From Anaerolineae bacterium (GTDB lineage Bacteria; Chloroflexota; Anaerolineae; Aggregatilineales; UBA3940): a stretch of DNA of 48,997 bases. Positions 1 to 9,600 of this stretch are shown piece by piece. The notes below the pieces were generated by a model, which did not search any database, was not told the DNA's origin, and saw nothing but the letters and a program-made list of their open reading frames with translations. The DNA lies in assembly GCA_016926255.1 (NCBI GenBank), contig JAFGOY010000007.1:1-48997 (forward strand). Direction: 5' to 3'. Numbering within the stretch: position 1 is the stretch's first letter; every line of letters begins with the position of its first letter. A program made the translations under genes and the position numbers.

Positions 1-357
1 ATTGAACAATTGCAGCGAGAGGCAGTCGTCTATTTCGACGATCTGGAGGCAGCCATCGCTTTGTTATCCAGTGCACCGATCCTGTTTACCCGGCTCACGA
101 GGAGAAAACAGGCTCAGCTACTTAAGATGATTATTGCGAAGGTGGTTGTCGATGCTGAGGGAGCTGTTCAAGGCGTTCAATTGAATGCACCCTTTGCCTA
201 TCTTAGTGGATTGAAGGCTCAGGCGAATAGGGACGAAAATGCAGGTATATCCCAGGATACGTTCGACGAACTTGTCAGTTCTCCTGGTAAACTTAGTTTC
301 CCTAATCGCGACTATGCGGCTGAGTTTCAGATGCTTTCGCAAGATACAGGATGGTGA
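1..357 (+). pseudogene. Serine recombinase-like C-terminal fragment (5' end outside window)
   Basis: The frame is open from base 1 (I-E-Q-L-Q-R-E-A...) to a stop at 355-357, so the gene began upstream of the window. About 67 residues are nearly identical to the fragment at 34862-35386, including the stretch around LTRRKQAQLLKMI. This resembles the region after the zinc ribbon and coiled coil at the end of large serine recombinases. No catalytic domain is visible, so it may be the tail of an intact upstream gene or a remnant. The last 45 or so residues diverge from the second copy. A terminator-bearing repeat follows within about 100 bases. The family call rests on general resemblance and is moderate. 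Confidence 0.5.
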
Positions 358-396
358 TGTTACTTGCTAAAGGGAGGAGCTATATTTAGTCGCCTT

Positions 397-494
397 TAAT
401 ATTTATAGAGCGATTCGACATGGTTTCCTTCTATCTTTTCGAATAAAAGGACCCCCGCCAGAATCACATCTGGCGGAGTTTTTTCTGTGTAAAC
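397..494 (+). repeat. Terminator-bearing intergenic repeat, copy 1
   Basis: A TAGAGCGATTCGACATGG block (406-423) is followed by a pyrimidine-rich spacer and a GC-rich hairpin with a T-run (451-484). The same order of blocks recurs near 10090, 21710 and 34680. This is the most diverged of the copies and lies directly downstream of the recombinase fragment. Confidence 0.6.
451..484 (+). terminator. Intrinsic terminator within repeat copy 1
   Basis: An 8-bp stem CCGCCAGA/TCTGGCGG (455-462 with 469-476) has a six-base loop and is followed by six T (479-484). It would stop plus-strand transcription from the recombinase fragment before it enters the convergent alpha-galactosidase gene. Confidence 0.75.
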
Positions 495-534
495 GCATAT
501 GGTTGGGGTTTCGTCACAGCAAATAAACGTCAAC

Positions 535-2532
535 CTATTTCCGAAAGGGTTTCTCGGAGAGTAGTAAAAGGACGCCGTCATGAGGTTTCAGAGTCAGCGA
601 GACGTGATCGCATGCTTCTGGCAGGGCTTGATTCTCGATCCAGTCAAAGACATGAAGCGGGCTGTTCAATCCCAGCGCCTCAAACTGAAACGACCGCTGC
701 ACCGGGTGGGTACCGGTATTGATGATGAAGACGGCGTCAACTCCGGGGTCCGATCCGACTTCCCGCCGAAGCTGAACGATAACCGGGTCGACCAGCCGGG
801 CTTCATGTGTGATTTGATGGGAAGGATAATCGCCAGGCACCCGATCATATATCAGGGAGGAGGTTCCAAGATAAGGGAAAAGGCAGGCATTCGGTCCCAT
901 TTCCAGGATGAACTTCCACAGGCGCAGCCGGTTGGCTGACAATTCCTGCAAGTCATCACTGGTCATCATCACCCCGCCGCTCATTCCGGCATAGAGGGCC
1001 AGGGAGCGAACTTCGCTGTTGCTCAGGTTGTGATGTTCATTGCGCAGCAAAATACAATCCGGGTCTGCCTGCCACAGGATATGGTTGGCATAGTTCCGCG
1101 TGGCAAGATCGTTGAGAAGCGATTGGGCAGATAGCCGCCCCCGCCAATCGACGCCGACATCGTGGGCAATCCGGTTCGCGTCCACCAGCCCGATGGAGGC
1201 CCACAGCGGACAGCCGCTGCCCAACCAGAGCGCGTCTCCGATCTCTTCTCTGATCATCTCGCCAACTTTCCGCCAGACCTCGATCCGGGTAAAGCCTGGG
1301 GTATGCCAGATCGCCCGATCCGGCCCATGATCGCTGGCAAAGTGCATAAAATCCGTCTTGAAGTATTCACAGCCCCATTCATGACGCCAGGTATGAAATA
1401 CCTCCCGCAGATAATCCAGCGCATCCGGGTGAGTGGCGTCGAGGATATAGTATTCCTCGCTGAGCTTATGCCAGCGCTCCTCACCCACATGTCGCCACTG
1501 AACGAGAGGCCCGCCGGTCGTCCGATCCCGGGCAACCCAGTCCGGGTGATCCCGGTACAGGTGGCTGCGATTGCCGACCATGAAAGGCCCAATCCACAGG
1601 CCGGGGATGAATCCCGCCCGGCGGATGTCGTCGAGGATCGGTTTTATCCCCCTGGGGAACTGCGGCTTGACTTCCAGCCAGTCGCCCATCTCCGGCGTAA
1701 AACCATCGTCGACTTGAAAGATTCGCATGGGGAGCTGCTCGCGGTCGACGACCGTCTTCACACGCTCCAGGTACCTCAAGATGATCTCTTCCGAGATATA
1801 GGCATACAGGTTGTACCACGAACTCCAACCGGTTATCTGCCTGCCGTCGTTGCGGGGAGGGATCGGGGATGCCTGAGCGACGATCTCAACCCACTTCTTC
1901 AGCCCTTTCTCGACCTGATCCGATTCGAAGATGATCAGGTTTTCCGACTCACAGCGTGACAGGCCGCGCCGATCCTTTTCGTCCCACAGAGTCAACACAG
2001 TCAGGGCCGGTGGGCAGCGAAGCGTATCAAACGTAAACACATTCTGGAACCGGTCATGCCGGTCGAAGCCCAGCAGCAGGGATTTTTCACCATGATGGGG
2101 CAGCAGTTGAGTCATGGCGTATCCCGTATCGGGGCGGATTTCATGCGGGCCAAAATCCGCCAGCGCCTCGACATCGACATAAGCGCTCCCATCCCAACTG
2201 GTGTACCCGTTTCGCAGATAGGCACGCAGGTTTTCGATCTCCTGGAACTGCAAGCCAAACGAAGTGAGTACCAGGGAGGGATCAAGCCCCTCCAGCCAAT
2301 AGCGCAGCACGACTTGATCCAAAAGGCGGTCGCGGCGAATCTCCAGGCCGAAAACACCGTCCCCCAACACAGGGGATTGATACCGGAGCAGTTTGTGTTC
2401 CGGTTCGTCCTGAACGATCTCCACCTGGAAATCCTTCAAAACAATCGAGTTCACCACCGGATAACCATCACGTAAAACGATGCTGTCGGCTTCGATATCC
2501 AGGGATCCAGAAAAGGTAACAGCCAGTCTCAT
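535..2532 (-). CDS. Alpha-galactosidase, GH36 family
   Basis: This 665-residue protein hydrolyses terminal alpha-galactosides (inferred for the family: raffinose or melibiose type substrates). An N-terminal beta-sandwich (about 1-230) precedes a TIM barrel starting at GWSSWYN (about 235). Visible motifs are QVDDGF (273-278), the nucleophile motif KTDFM with D394, and VDANRIAHD (450-458), whose D451 or D458 would supply the acid/base. There is no signal peptide, so it should act in the cytoplasm on imported sugar. It is the last gene of the minus-strand operon, 90 bases behind the binding-protein gene, with a 13-bp hairpin between them. Length fits the family. Exact substrate cannot be read from the sequence. 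Confidence 0.88.
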   Translation of the reverse strand: MRLAVTFSGSLDIEADSIVLRDGYPVVNSIVLKDFQVEIVQDEPEHKLLRYQSPVLGDGVFGLEIRRDRLLDQVVLRYWLEGLDPSLVLTSFGLQFQEIENLRAYLRNGYTSWDGSAYVDVEALADFGPHEIRPDTGYAMTQLLPHHGEKSLLLGFDRHDRFQNVFTFDTLRCPPALTVLTLWDEKDRRGLSRCESENLIIFESDQVEKGLKKWVEIVAQASPIPPRNDGRQITGWSSWYNLYAYISEEIILRYLERVKTVVDREQLPMRIFQVDDGFTPEMGDWLEVKPQFPRGIKPILDDIRRAGFIPGLWIGPFMVGNRSHLYRDHPDWVARDRTTGGPLVQWRHVGEERWHKLSEEYYILDATHPDALDYLREVFHTWRHEWGCEYFKTDFMHFASDHGPDRAIWHTPGFTRIEVWRKVGEMIREEIGDALWLGSGCPLWASIGLVDANRIAHDVGVDWRGRLSAQSLLNDLATRNYANHILWQADPDCILLRNEHHNLSNSEVRSLALYAGMSGGVMMTSDDLQELSANRLRLWKFILEMGPNACLFPYLGTSSLIYDRVPGDYPSHQITHEARLVDPVIVQLRREVGSDPGVDAVFIINTGTHPVQRSFQFEALGLNSPLHVFDWIENQALPEACDHVSLTLKPHDGVLLLLSEKPFRK

Positions 2533-2569
2533 GGATTATTCCTTCGATACGTGTACAACTTGCTGTTCG

Positions 2570-2601
2570 TACTGAGCGCCGCGTAAAGGCGGCGCTCAGT
2601 A
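2570..2601 (-). promoter_or_regulatory. 13-bp perfect hairpin between binding-protein gene and alpha-galactosidase gene
   Basis: Arms TACTGAGCGCCGC (2570-2582) and GCGGCGCTCAGTA (2589-2601) pair perfectly around a 6-base loop. No T-run follows. Sitting just after the binding-protein stop, it probably acts as an mRNA 3' stabiliser or partial terminator that keeps binding-protein transcript above downstream genes. The other ABC operon has an equivalent hairpin at 41508-41541. Confidence 0.75.
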
Positions 2602-2622
2602 TCGAATGGAGAAAAACGATGG

Positions 2623-4119
2623 CTATTCAAAAAGCGCGTTGATCTGCTCATTGAGGTCAGGCAAAACATCCGCTGCCTGAACCTTTCCATCATAGATGTC
2701 TTGCAGCACCGGCTGTACCAGTGCGGCAATATCCGAACCATGTTCGGTCATCGGCAAGAGGTAAGTGCCACCTGCGGCGGCAGCTTCGATGGTGAAGGCG
2801 CTGATGTCTCTGCCAGCCGCCTGATGTGCGGCGAGGGCTTTGTCAACCGCCGGCTGCTGCGCGGGGAAGACCACGCCAAATTCTCCAACGGTGTTGGCGC
2901 ATTCGGGGGAGGCCAGGTATTTCACCCACTCCCAGGCTTCGTCGGGGTGCTCGGTGCCAACCCAGATGCCGTCAGACAGGCCGTTGATCGACGACTTCCG
3001 ACCTTCGGGACCGGTGGGAAGGAGCGCCACACCGACCGGGAAGGTCGAGTTGCCCATCAGGTTGGTAATCTGCCAGGAGCCTTCGGTCGTCATGGCGGCT
3101 GCTCCGGCCTGGAAGATGCCTACGTTGTCGGTTCCGGCCAGCGTATCGGAGCCGGGAGCGAAGTTGTATACATTGTGCAGATCGGCCCACCATTGCAGCG
3201 TTTCGGCAATGCGTGGATCATCATAGTGATACTGGGTGCTCCAGGGGCCATCGGTCAGCGTGAAGCCGGTGCTGGCAGCGAAGGATGACCACTGTTGCTG
3301 TCCACCCGAACCCGCATCACCGGGGCCGGAAACAAAGCCCCACTGCACGACGTTGTTTTTGTCGAAGTCCGGGCTGAGGCCGTTGTTGCCGTTCGCATCC
3401 AGCGTCAACCGGGCGACCATCTCCTGGAAAGTCCCGCCGTCCTGCGGATTCCAGGTCAGGTCATTGAGTTCAGCCGGGTCGACCCCAGCGGCTTCCAGCA
3501 TATCCATGTTGTAGAAGATGGCGATGGTGTCCCAGTCCTTGGGAAGACCATAGCGACTGCCATCCTTTACCCACAGTTCTGGATCGACCAGGTAGATGCT
3601 GGTATCCACACTGTCAGCGACGACGTATGGTTCGATGTCCAACAGCAAGCCTTTATCCAGAAACTCCGGATACTTGGCGAGATGGTCGGTGAACACGTCC
3701 GGGGCAGTGCCGGCGACGAAACCGGTGGTGAGTGCATCCCAGTAAGCGCTCCAGCCCTGCTGGGTGATCGTGATCGTGATGTTGGGATTCTGTTCGGTGA
3801 ATGCATCGGCGCAGGCCTGGTATGCAGGCACCTGGAGATTGTCCCACAGCCAGTATTGCAGTTCGACCTGTCCTTCAGCAGCCGGTTCTTCTTCTGCTGC
3901 TTCTTCTCCTGCGGCATCCAATTGTGCCTGAAGATCAGCAATCTGCGCTTCCAGTTCGGCCATTGCTTCGTTATCTGATGCGGCTTCCAGCTGTGACTGG
4001 AGTTCGGCTACCTGTGCCTCAATCTCAGATGTGTCAACGGCAGCCGGAGCCGCACACGCAGCCAATACAAGACTGGCGACGACCAGAACGGTGAGAAAAC
4101 GGAATATCTGGTGCTTCAT
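2623..4119 (-). CDS. ABC sugar-binding lipoprotein with coiled-coil linker
   Basis: This 498-residue solute-binding protein (family 1, MalE/UgpB-like) delivers an oligosaccharide to the two permeases encoded just upstream. A hydrophobic signal ends in lipobox LAAC with lipidated Cys22. Residues about 30-75 are regular heptads (EIEAQVAELQSQLEA and AELEAQIADLQAQLDA), then an acidic Glu/Ala stretch, then the periplasmic-binding fold (from about QYWLWDN). The coiled coil is nearly identical to that of the binding protein at 40026, although the binding domains differ. Linkage to alpha-galactosidase suggests an alpha-galactoside ligand (inference). Confidence 0.9.
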   Translation of the reverse strand: MKHQIFRFLTVLVVASLVLAACAAPAAVDTSEIEAQVAELQSQLEAASDNEAMAELEAQIADLQAQLDAAGEEAAEEEPAAEGQVELQYWLWDNLQVPAYQACADAFTEQNPNITITITQQGWSAYWDALTTGFVAGTAPDVFTDHLAKYPEFLDKGLLLDIEPYVVADSVDTSIYLVDPELWVKDGSRYGLPKDWDTIAIFYNMDMLEAAGVDPAELNDLTWNPQDGGTFQEMVARLTLDANGNNGLSPDFDKNNVVQWGFVSGPGDAGSGGQQQWSSFAASTGFTLTDGPWSTQYHYDDPRIAETLQWWADLHNVYNFAPGSDTLAGTDNVGIFQAGAAAMTTEGSWQITNLMGNSTFPVGVALLPTGPEGRKSSINGLSDGIWVGTEHPDEAWEWVKYLASPECANTVGEFGVVFPAQQPAVDKALAAHQAAGRDISAFTIEAAAAGGTYLLPMTEHGSDIAALVQPVLQDIYDGKVQAADVLPDLNEQINALFE

Positions 4120-4239
4120 TTTCTACTCCTTTAACTATGATTAAGGAACGATCTCTCGAGTGATATCTTGTGTTATTTTTGTTAGCTGGGCCGGCCAACT
4201 AGCGAAGTGTGTCGTAGCACCCTCCTTTACTAAGGTGGT

Positions 4240-5169
4240 TTACTTGATTCCAGAAAATTGGATCGAGTCGACTGCATTGCGGCCAACAAACAGGAATATC
4301 AAAATAGTCGGTATGAGACTGATCAATGTCCCCGCCATCATCCCGGTATAGTCCGGTAAGCCTGTCTGCTGCTGGGCACGAAAGACGGCCAGGGCGACGG
4401 TCAGCACGGTGGCATTTTCCTGGGTCCCCATTCCCCCGGCGAAGTACGGCCACTGGAAGTTGTTCCAGGTATCGATAAAGGTGAGTATGGAAATCGTCAG
4501 CAGCGGAGGAAGACTGATCGGAAGGGCAACATGCCAGAACACGCCAATGATCCCCGCGCCGTCGATCCGGGCAGCGTCTTCCAGGTCCCGGTTCAATCCT
4601 AAAAAGAACTGGCGAAGGAAGAAGACCCCGAAGGCGCTGCCCAGGAAAGTCGGGGCGATGATCCCCTGCAAGGTACCCACCCACCCCAGTTGGTGGATCA
4701 GGATGAAGTTCGGGATCAGGTTGAGCACGGTCGGCATGATCAGCGCGAGAATGTAAATGTTGAATATTTTGTCGCGGCCTGGGAATTTCAGCCGGGCAAA
4801 GGCATAGGCAGCCATCGCGTTGAAGACGATCCCCCCCAGCACGGTCGCAGCGGTGACGATGAACGTGTTCCGCAGGTAAAGCCAGAAATGCAGCGTGCGG
4901 GAATACCCGCCCTGGGCAATGGCTTCGCTGACCGGGATCGTGCCCAGCACACGCTTGAAGGCATCCCAGGTGAAATTCACCGGGAGGAAGCTGGACGGAT
5001 TCGCCAGGAGTTCACGCTGGGTGGAAAAAGCCATACGGACGATCCACCACAGGGGCAGAAGGGTGATCAGGAGCCACGCGCTCAGGAATACCCAGGCCAC
5101 TATCCGACCCGCCAGTTTTCTCCTTTTTGTCCTGCTCAATTTGAGATCGTGAGATAATTGTTCGCTCAT
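4240..5169 (-). CDS. ABC sugar permease, MalG/UgpE type
   Basis: A 309-residue inner-membrane subunit of a carbohydrate importer. The N-terminus is basic (SRTKRRKLAGR), followed by about six hydrophobic segments and the EAA loop EDAARIDGAGIIGVFWHVALP (about 205-225), which contacts the ATPase. It lies 19 bases behind the first permease and 120 bases ahead of the binding protein in transcription order. No ABC ATPase is encoded in this cluster, so a shared MsiK-like ATPase elsewhere is likely. Confidence 0.9.
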   Translation of the reverse strand: MSEQLSHDLKLSRTKRRKLAGRIVAWVFLSAWLLITLLPLWWIVRMAFSTQRELLANPSSFLPVNFTWDAFKRVLGTIPVSEAIAQGGYSRTLHFWLYLRNTFIVTAATVLGGIVFNAMAAYAFARLKFPGRDKIFNIYILALIMPTVLNLIPNFILIHQLGWVGTLQGIIAPTFLGSAFGVFFLRQFFLGLNRDLEDAARIDGAGIIGVFWHVALPISLPPLLTISILTFIDTWNNFQWPYFAGGMGTQENATVLTVALAVFRAQQQTGLPDYTGMMAGTLISLIPTILIFLFVGRNAVDSIQFSGIK

Positions 5170-5188
5170 GGTGACGATTCCTTTCCGA

Positions 5189-6106
5189 TCAGCCCAGGTC
5201 CGAGCTGCCTGCCCGGAAGTAGCTCATATTGATCCAGGCAATCGCCATCGAGATGATGAACAGCGCCACAGCCAGCGCAGCTGCATAGCCCATGTTGAAG
5301 CGAACGAAAGCCTGGTTGACGATGTACCAGAAGATGACGCGGGTAGCATCGCCCGGCCCACCCGACGGGACGGTGGCGACGGCAACGCTGTCGTAGACCT
5401 GGAACGACCCAACCAGCGAGGTGATCAGGACGAAAACCGTCACCGGGCGCAGCAGCGGCAGGGTGATGGTTCGAAAGATGCGCCACTCGCTGGCCCCGTC
5501 GATCTCCGCCGCTTCATATAGTTCCAGCGGGATGGTCTGCAGGCCGGCAAAGAACAGCAGCGCAGTGTAGCCGACATACCGCCAGGTATTGATCATCGCA
5601 ATCGTGGGGATGATCAGCTCCTGGCCCATGAAGCTGATCCGGGCATTCGGCCCGCCGATCAGCTTCAAAAGGCCGTTGACCGGCCCAAAGTCATAGTGCA
5701 GGATGGTCATCCAGATCAGCATCACCATCAGCATGGGAATGAGATAAGGCATGAAGATGATCGCCCTGACGACGATTGAGCGCGTCAGACGCCACATCGC
5801 CATTGCCAGCGTCAGGGCAAGAACCGTCTGGAAAGGAATGTTGACCAGCACATAGGTGCTGGTGATCGCCAGAGATTTCCAGAACTGAGGGTCATCGATC
5901 AGTCTTTGATAGTTCGCCAGGCCGATGAAACTGGCCTGGTTGATTAAATCCGAGTCGGTAAAACTCAGGTAAAAGCCTCGCAGGGTCGGAACCAGGACGA
6001 AGACCGTCACACCGAGCAGGCTGGGGATGATGAACAACCAGGCGACCAGGGTTTCCTGGGTCAGCCAGCGCGTGCGATTGGGGGCAGGTTGAGATATGTT
6101 TTGCAT
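5189..6106 (-). CDS. ABC sugar permease, MalF/UgpA type
   Basis: A 305-residue membrane permease. I take the ATG at 6106 (MQNISQPAPNRTRW), 11 bases after the receiver gene ends. The open frame extends further upstream, but only as a shadow of the receiver gene. The protein has six predicted transmembrane segments (WLFIIPSLLGVTVFVLVP is the first) and the EAA motif YEAAEIDGASEWRIFRTITLP in the C-terminal half. It forms the heterodimeric channel with the product of 4240-5169. The short gap to the upstream receiver gene indicates one transcript. Confidence 0.9.
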   Translation of the reverse strand: MQNISQPAPNRTRWLTQETLVAWLFIIPSLLGVTVFVLVPTLRGFYLSFTDSDLINQASFIGLANYQRLIDDPQFWKSLAITSTYVLVNIPFQTVLALTLAMAMWRLTRSIVVRAIIFMPYLIPMLMVMLIWMTILHYDFGPVNGLLKLIGGPNARISFMGQELIIPTIAMINTWRYVGYTALLFFAGLQTIPLELYEAAEIDGASEWRIFRTITLPLLRPVTVFVLITSLVGSFQVYDSVAVATVPSGGPGDATRVIFWYIVNQAFVRFNMGYAAALAVALFIISMAIAWINMSYFRAGSSDLG

Positions 6107-6117
6107 GGTAGGTAGCC

Positions 6118-6564
6118 TTACCTCGAATTCGAGTATTGAACCTGACGCAGCGTTTCGATCAGCCGGTTGGGGGAGACGGGCTTCATCAGAACAGCGGCGG
6201 CTCCCATTTCCATCCCGCGCTTGCGTGCATCCAACATGGTACAGACAATCACCGGGACAGGATGCTCGCGGACGGCTTTCTGAATGGCCGTGAAGAGTGT
6301 CCAACCCCTTCCATTATCCAGTGCCGGTTCCAGGATGATTGCGTGCAGGCCGCCATTCGAAATGATGTCCAGCACGCTCGATTTATCACTGAGAACGATC
6401 ACCTTGTAGTCCCGCTCCAAAACCCGACGGTAAAGCTTTACGGTAAGAAGATCATTCTCGATGACCAGGATGCTCGTTCTTTGGTCGGCCAACGCCTCCC
6501 CCTGGTTCGAGCGATCTTTTCGGCGGTGAGTGGTACCTGGTTGTGTTGGTTTGATAGATGACAT
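6118..6564 (-). CDS. Stand-alone receiver-domain protein with Glu in place of the phospho-acceptor Asp
   Basis: A 148-residue CheY-like protein. The start at 6564 has a good Shine-Dalgarno sequence (GAAAGGAG), and the longer upstream frame overlaps the sensor gene and is not needed. A basic, disordered N-terminus (1-28) precedes the receiver fold. The acidic pocket is E36/D38, the switch residue is T109 and the conserved lysine is K128 (MKP). The usual phospho-acceptor Asp is Glu79 in AIILEP, so it may be a constitutively active-like or phosphorylation-independent receiver. There is no output domain. It lies between the hybrid sensor and the transporter genes and probably modulates that sensor (inference). 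Confidence 0.75.
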   Translation of the reverse strand: MSSIKPTQPGTTHRRKDRSNQGEALADQRTSILVIENDLLTVKLYRRVLERDYKVIVLSDKSSVLDIISNGGLHAIILEPALDNGRGWTLFTAIQKAVREHPVPVIVCTMLDARKRGMEMGAAAVLMKPVSPNRLIETLRQVQYSNSR

Positions 6565-6594
6565 TGGCTCAACTCCTTTCAAAGCATATAATGG

Positions 6595-6627
6595 AAAACC
6601 CCTGCCTGTCTTGGACAAAAGCAGGGG
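6595..6627 (-). terminator. Possible terminator after the hybrid sensor gene
   Basis: CCCCTGC (6599-6605) pairs with GCAGGGG (6621-6627). On the minus strand the hairpin is followed by TTTT (6595-6598). It lies between the sensor gene stop (6665) and the receiver gene start (6564), so it may partly uncouple regulator and transporter expression. The 15-base loop makes it weak. Confidence 0.45.
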
Positions 6628-6664
6628 CTGCTTGGACAAAAATATACTGTTTACTCCCTGCGCA

Positions 6665-9600
6665 CTATTTTCCCACAGCCCGATATTCCTGGGGGGACTT
6701 CCCGGTGTATTTGCGAAAAACCCGGCTGAAGTAGGCCGGATCGTTGAATCCGACCTGGAACGCGATCTCGGTAACTGCCTCGGAGGAAGCATCGAGTAGT
6801 TCCCTGGCCTTCAAGATGCGAAGACGGTTCAGGAAATCCCAGGGAGACAACCCCACTTCCTGACGGAATATCTTGCTCAGGTAGTTGGCGCTGACGCCTA
6901 CGGCTTCGGCAACTTCCTGGCGGCTCACCGGCAGCGAATAGTTTTGCTGGAAATACCCGATGACCGCCTTGACCAGGATGCTCGTAGCCGGGGGAAGCGC
7001 TTCTTCAGGTTCAAGGACTTTTCGCAGGGCGACAATCACCTCGTCGTCTGAAAGCACCTCTTTTTTCTGGAAGGTCACGCGGGAATAATCCAGCCGTTTG
7101 ATGTCATCGCTTGAGAGCAGTTTCCCGCTCATGACCAGCACCGGTACCCCGCGAGTTGCCGGTTTGGAACGCATCTCTTCGAGCACCGTGAAGCCGTCGA
7201 CTTCCGGCATCATCAAGTCCAGGATGACCAGGCTGGGCGTCACTTCCCGGATCGACTCCAGGGCCAGCGCACCATCTTCAGCACAAAGCACCGGGTATCC
7301 AGGCAGTGCCTCGTTCACCAATCGCTGGTAGAGACTGTGTGCTTCCGCGTCGTCGTCGACGATCAATATCGGCCCCGCGCCCCGGTCAGGGCGAAGGGCA
7401 GCAATCGCCTCGACCAGCGTGTTGCCCGCCACCGGCTTCATGATCACGTCGGTGACCTCGACTTCGCCGCCCGATTCTTCCCGATAGACGATGAACGGCA
7501 ACTGCCCGAACTGCGGGTAGCTGCGTATGTGCTCGACGAGGTCCCAGTCACCCTGATGCGCATTTTGCATATCCCAGGCCAGGACGCTGGGGGTGTTTTC
7601 TTTCAAGAGCGCGTTTAGCTGTTCGGGGGCGCTGATCCTCCGCAGGGGCAGCCTCATCTGCGCCGCCATTTTCAGGATCGTCGACGATGGTTCCTCCCCG
7701 GTCGATAGATGCAGCAGCACGGGTTTCCAGACTTCCCTGTTGGGCGCAATGAACTTTCCTGAAAGGCTGGGAAGCGGCAGGTAAACATGAAATGTACTTC
7801 CCTCTCCGGTCTGGCTTTCCAGGCTCATGATGCCACCGTGCAATGCCACCAACCGGCGGGTGATGCTCAACCCCAGGCCAAGACTATCATTCCGGTGCCC
7901 CGACCGTTCGACGATGACAAACGGCTCGAAGATGCGTTCTTGCAGCTCGATGGGAATGCCCAGACCGGTGTCCTCGACCCACAGGTGCAGGTGCGGCGGC
8001 TCGACCGCCGCCCCCAGCACGATCCGCCCGCCGGTGGTGAACTTGTTGGCGTTGCTAAGCAGGTTGAGCAGGATTTGCCGGAGCCGGACCGGGTCGGCCT
8101 GGATGATCGGCAACCGGTCGGGCAGCCAAAGCTGCCAGTCGACTTCACCGGCGGAAGTATCAGCCATGTTGTAGAAAACATCCTCCAGAAACGCCCGCGT
8201 CGGGATCGTCTCCGGGAACAGGTCGAGCTGGTCGATCTCGGCCCGCGAAAGGTCGAGCAGGTCGTTGATCAGCCGGGTGAGGTGTGTGCAGCTCTGGAGG
8301 ATATAACCGATGTCCTGGCGCAGCCCTCCGGGAAGCTCGATCTGATATGGATTGGGTTCCGAAAGGGCGGCCTGGCTGTACCCCTGGATGACGTTGAGTG
8401 GAGCGCGCAGTTCGTGGCTGACATTTGCCAGAAGCCGCGTTTTCAATCGATCGGCTTTCTCGGCCACCGTTCTAGCCTGCACAGCTTCCGCGTACAACTC
8501 GGCGTTCCTGATAGCGATGCCGAGCTGATCGGCGAGCGATTGCAGGCCGATAAGCTCCTGCCGCAGGTGCAGTGTCGACCGCTGGCTGTGGAGATCGAGC
8601 AGGCCGATAACCGCATCGCCAAAGCGGATCGGAATGACGGCCCGCGAGAGTGTATCGGGCCAGTTCAGATCGGGTGGAAAGCGGTAGCTGTAGCGTGTAT
8701 CCGGGATCAGTATGGGCGCATTCCGGTGCAGGGCTTCGGCCAGTATCCCTGATTTTTCCAGCGGAATGGCGATCCCCTCGACCCGGCTTTGATTCCACGT
8801 ACCGCGCTCCAGGATAAACGCGTCATCCTCCTGCGACCACAGATAAAGCTGAACATGGCCGTAGCCAAAATTGTCCCGGATCAGGTCTGCGATCTCACGG
8901 GAAAGCTGGTGCCTATCGAGCAGCGCACCAACCCGCCGATTAATCGCCGCACCGATCTCAAGCTGGGTGAGCCGATTTTGTTCCAACTGGCGGTTGACCC
9001 CGACCAGTCGGGAGGGAAGATCGGCAATCGACAGCAGTTTCTGGAGGGCAACTTCAGTCAGGTTTTCGGTCGTCACCAGGCGTGGGCGGTAGCCGAAATG
9101 ATCGGGCAGAGGCTCTCTGCGGGTAGCCTGGTAAGCCAGCTCCACCGCCTGGCGGCCAAGCTCCAGGGTCGATGTTTCGACGGTAGCGCTCAGGCTGCCA
9201 TCGGCCAGGGCTGCCAGCGCCAGGGGGTCTCCGTTTACTCCTGCAATCAGGATGGAGTCTTCTGCCCGGCCCAGTGACCGGAGGACATCCCGCGCCGCCA
9301 GCGCAATCGGATCGGACAAACCGAAAATGGCATCAATAGGGATTCTTATTTGTTGCAACGCCGCCTCAATCGATGAATAAGCCTGCTCGTAGCCCCAATG
9401 GCTGGGGATGTGCCTGATCGAGATGCCTGTAAAAGAATCCAGCGCATCACAGAAGCCTTTGATACGGGTTCTGCCATCCTCCCCCCCAATCTCCGACAGT
9501 CCCCCGATGCACAGCACCTGCCCCTGCCCATCGAGACGTTCGGCGAAAAAGGCGCCGATCATCCGCCCGGCCTCGTACAACCCGTACGGTGACACGAACA

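Noticed and set aside
1162-1959. 265-codon plus-strand frame inside the alpha-galactosidase gene
   Set aside because: Antisense shadow of a strongly recognised gene, with Pro/Arg-rich composition.
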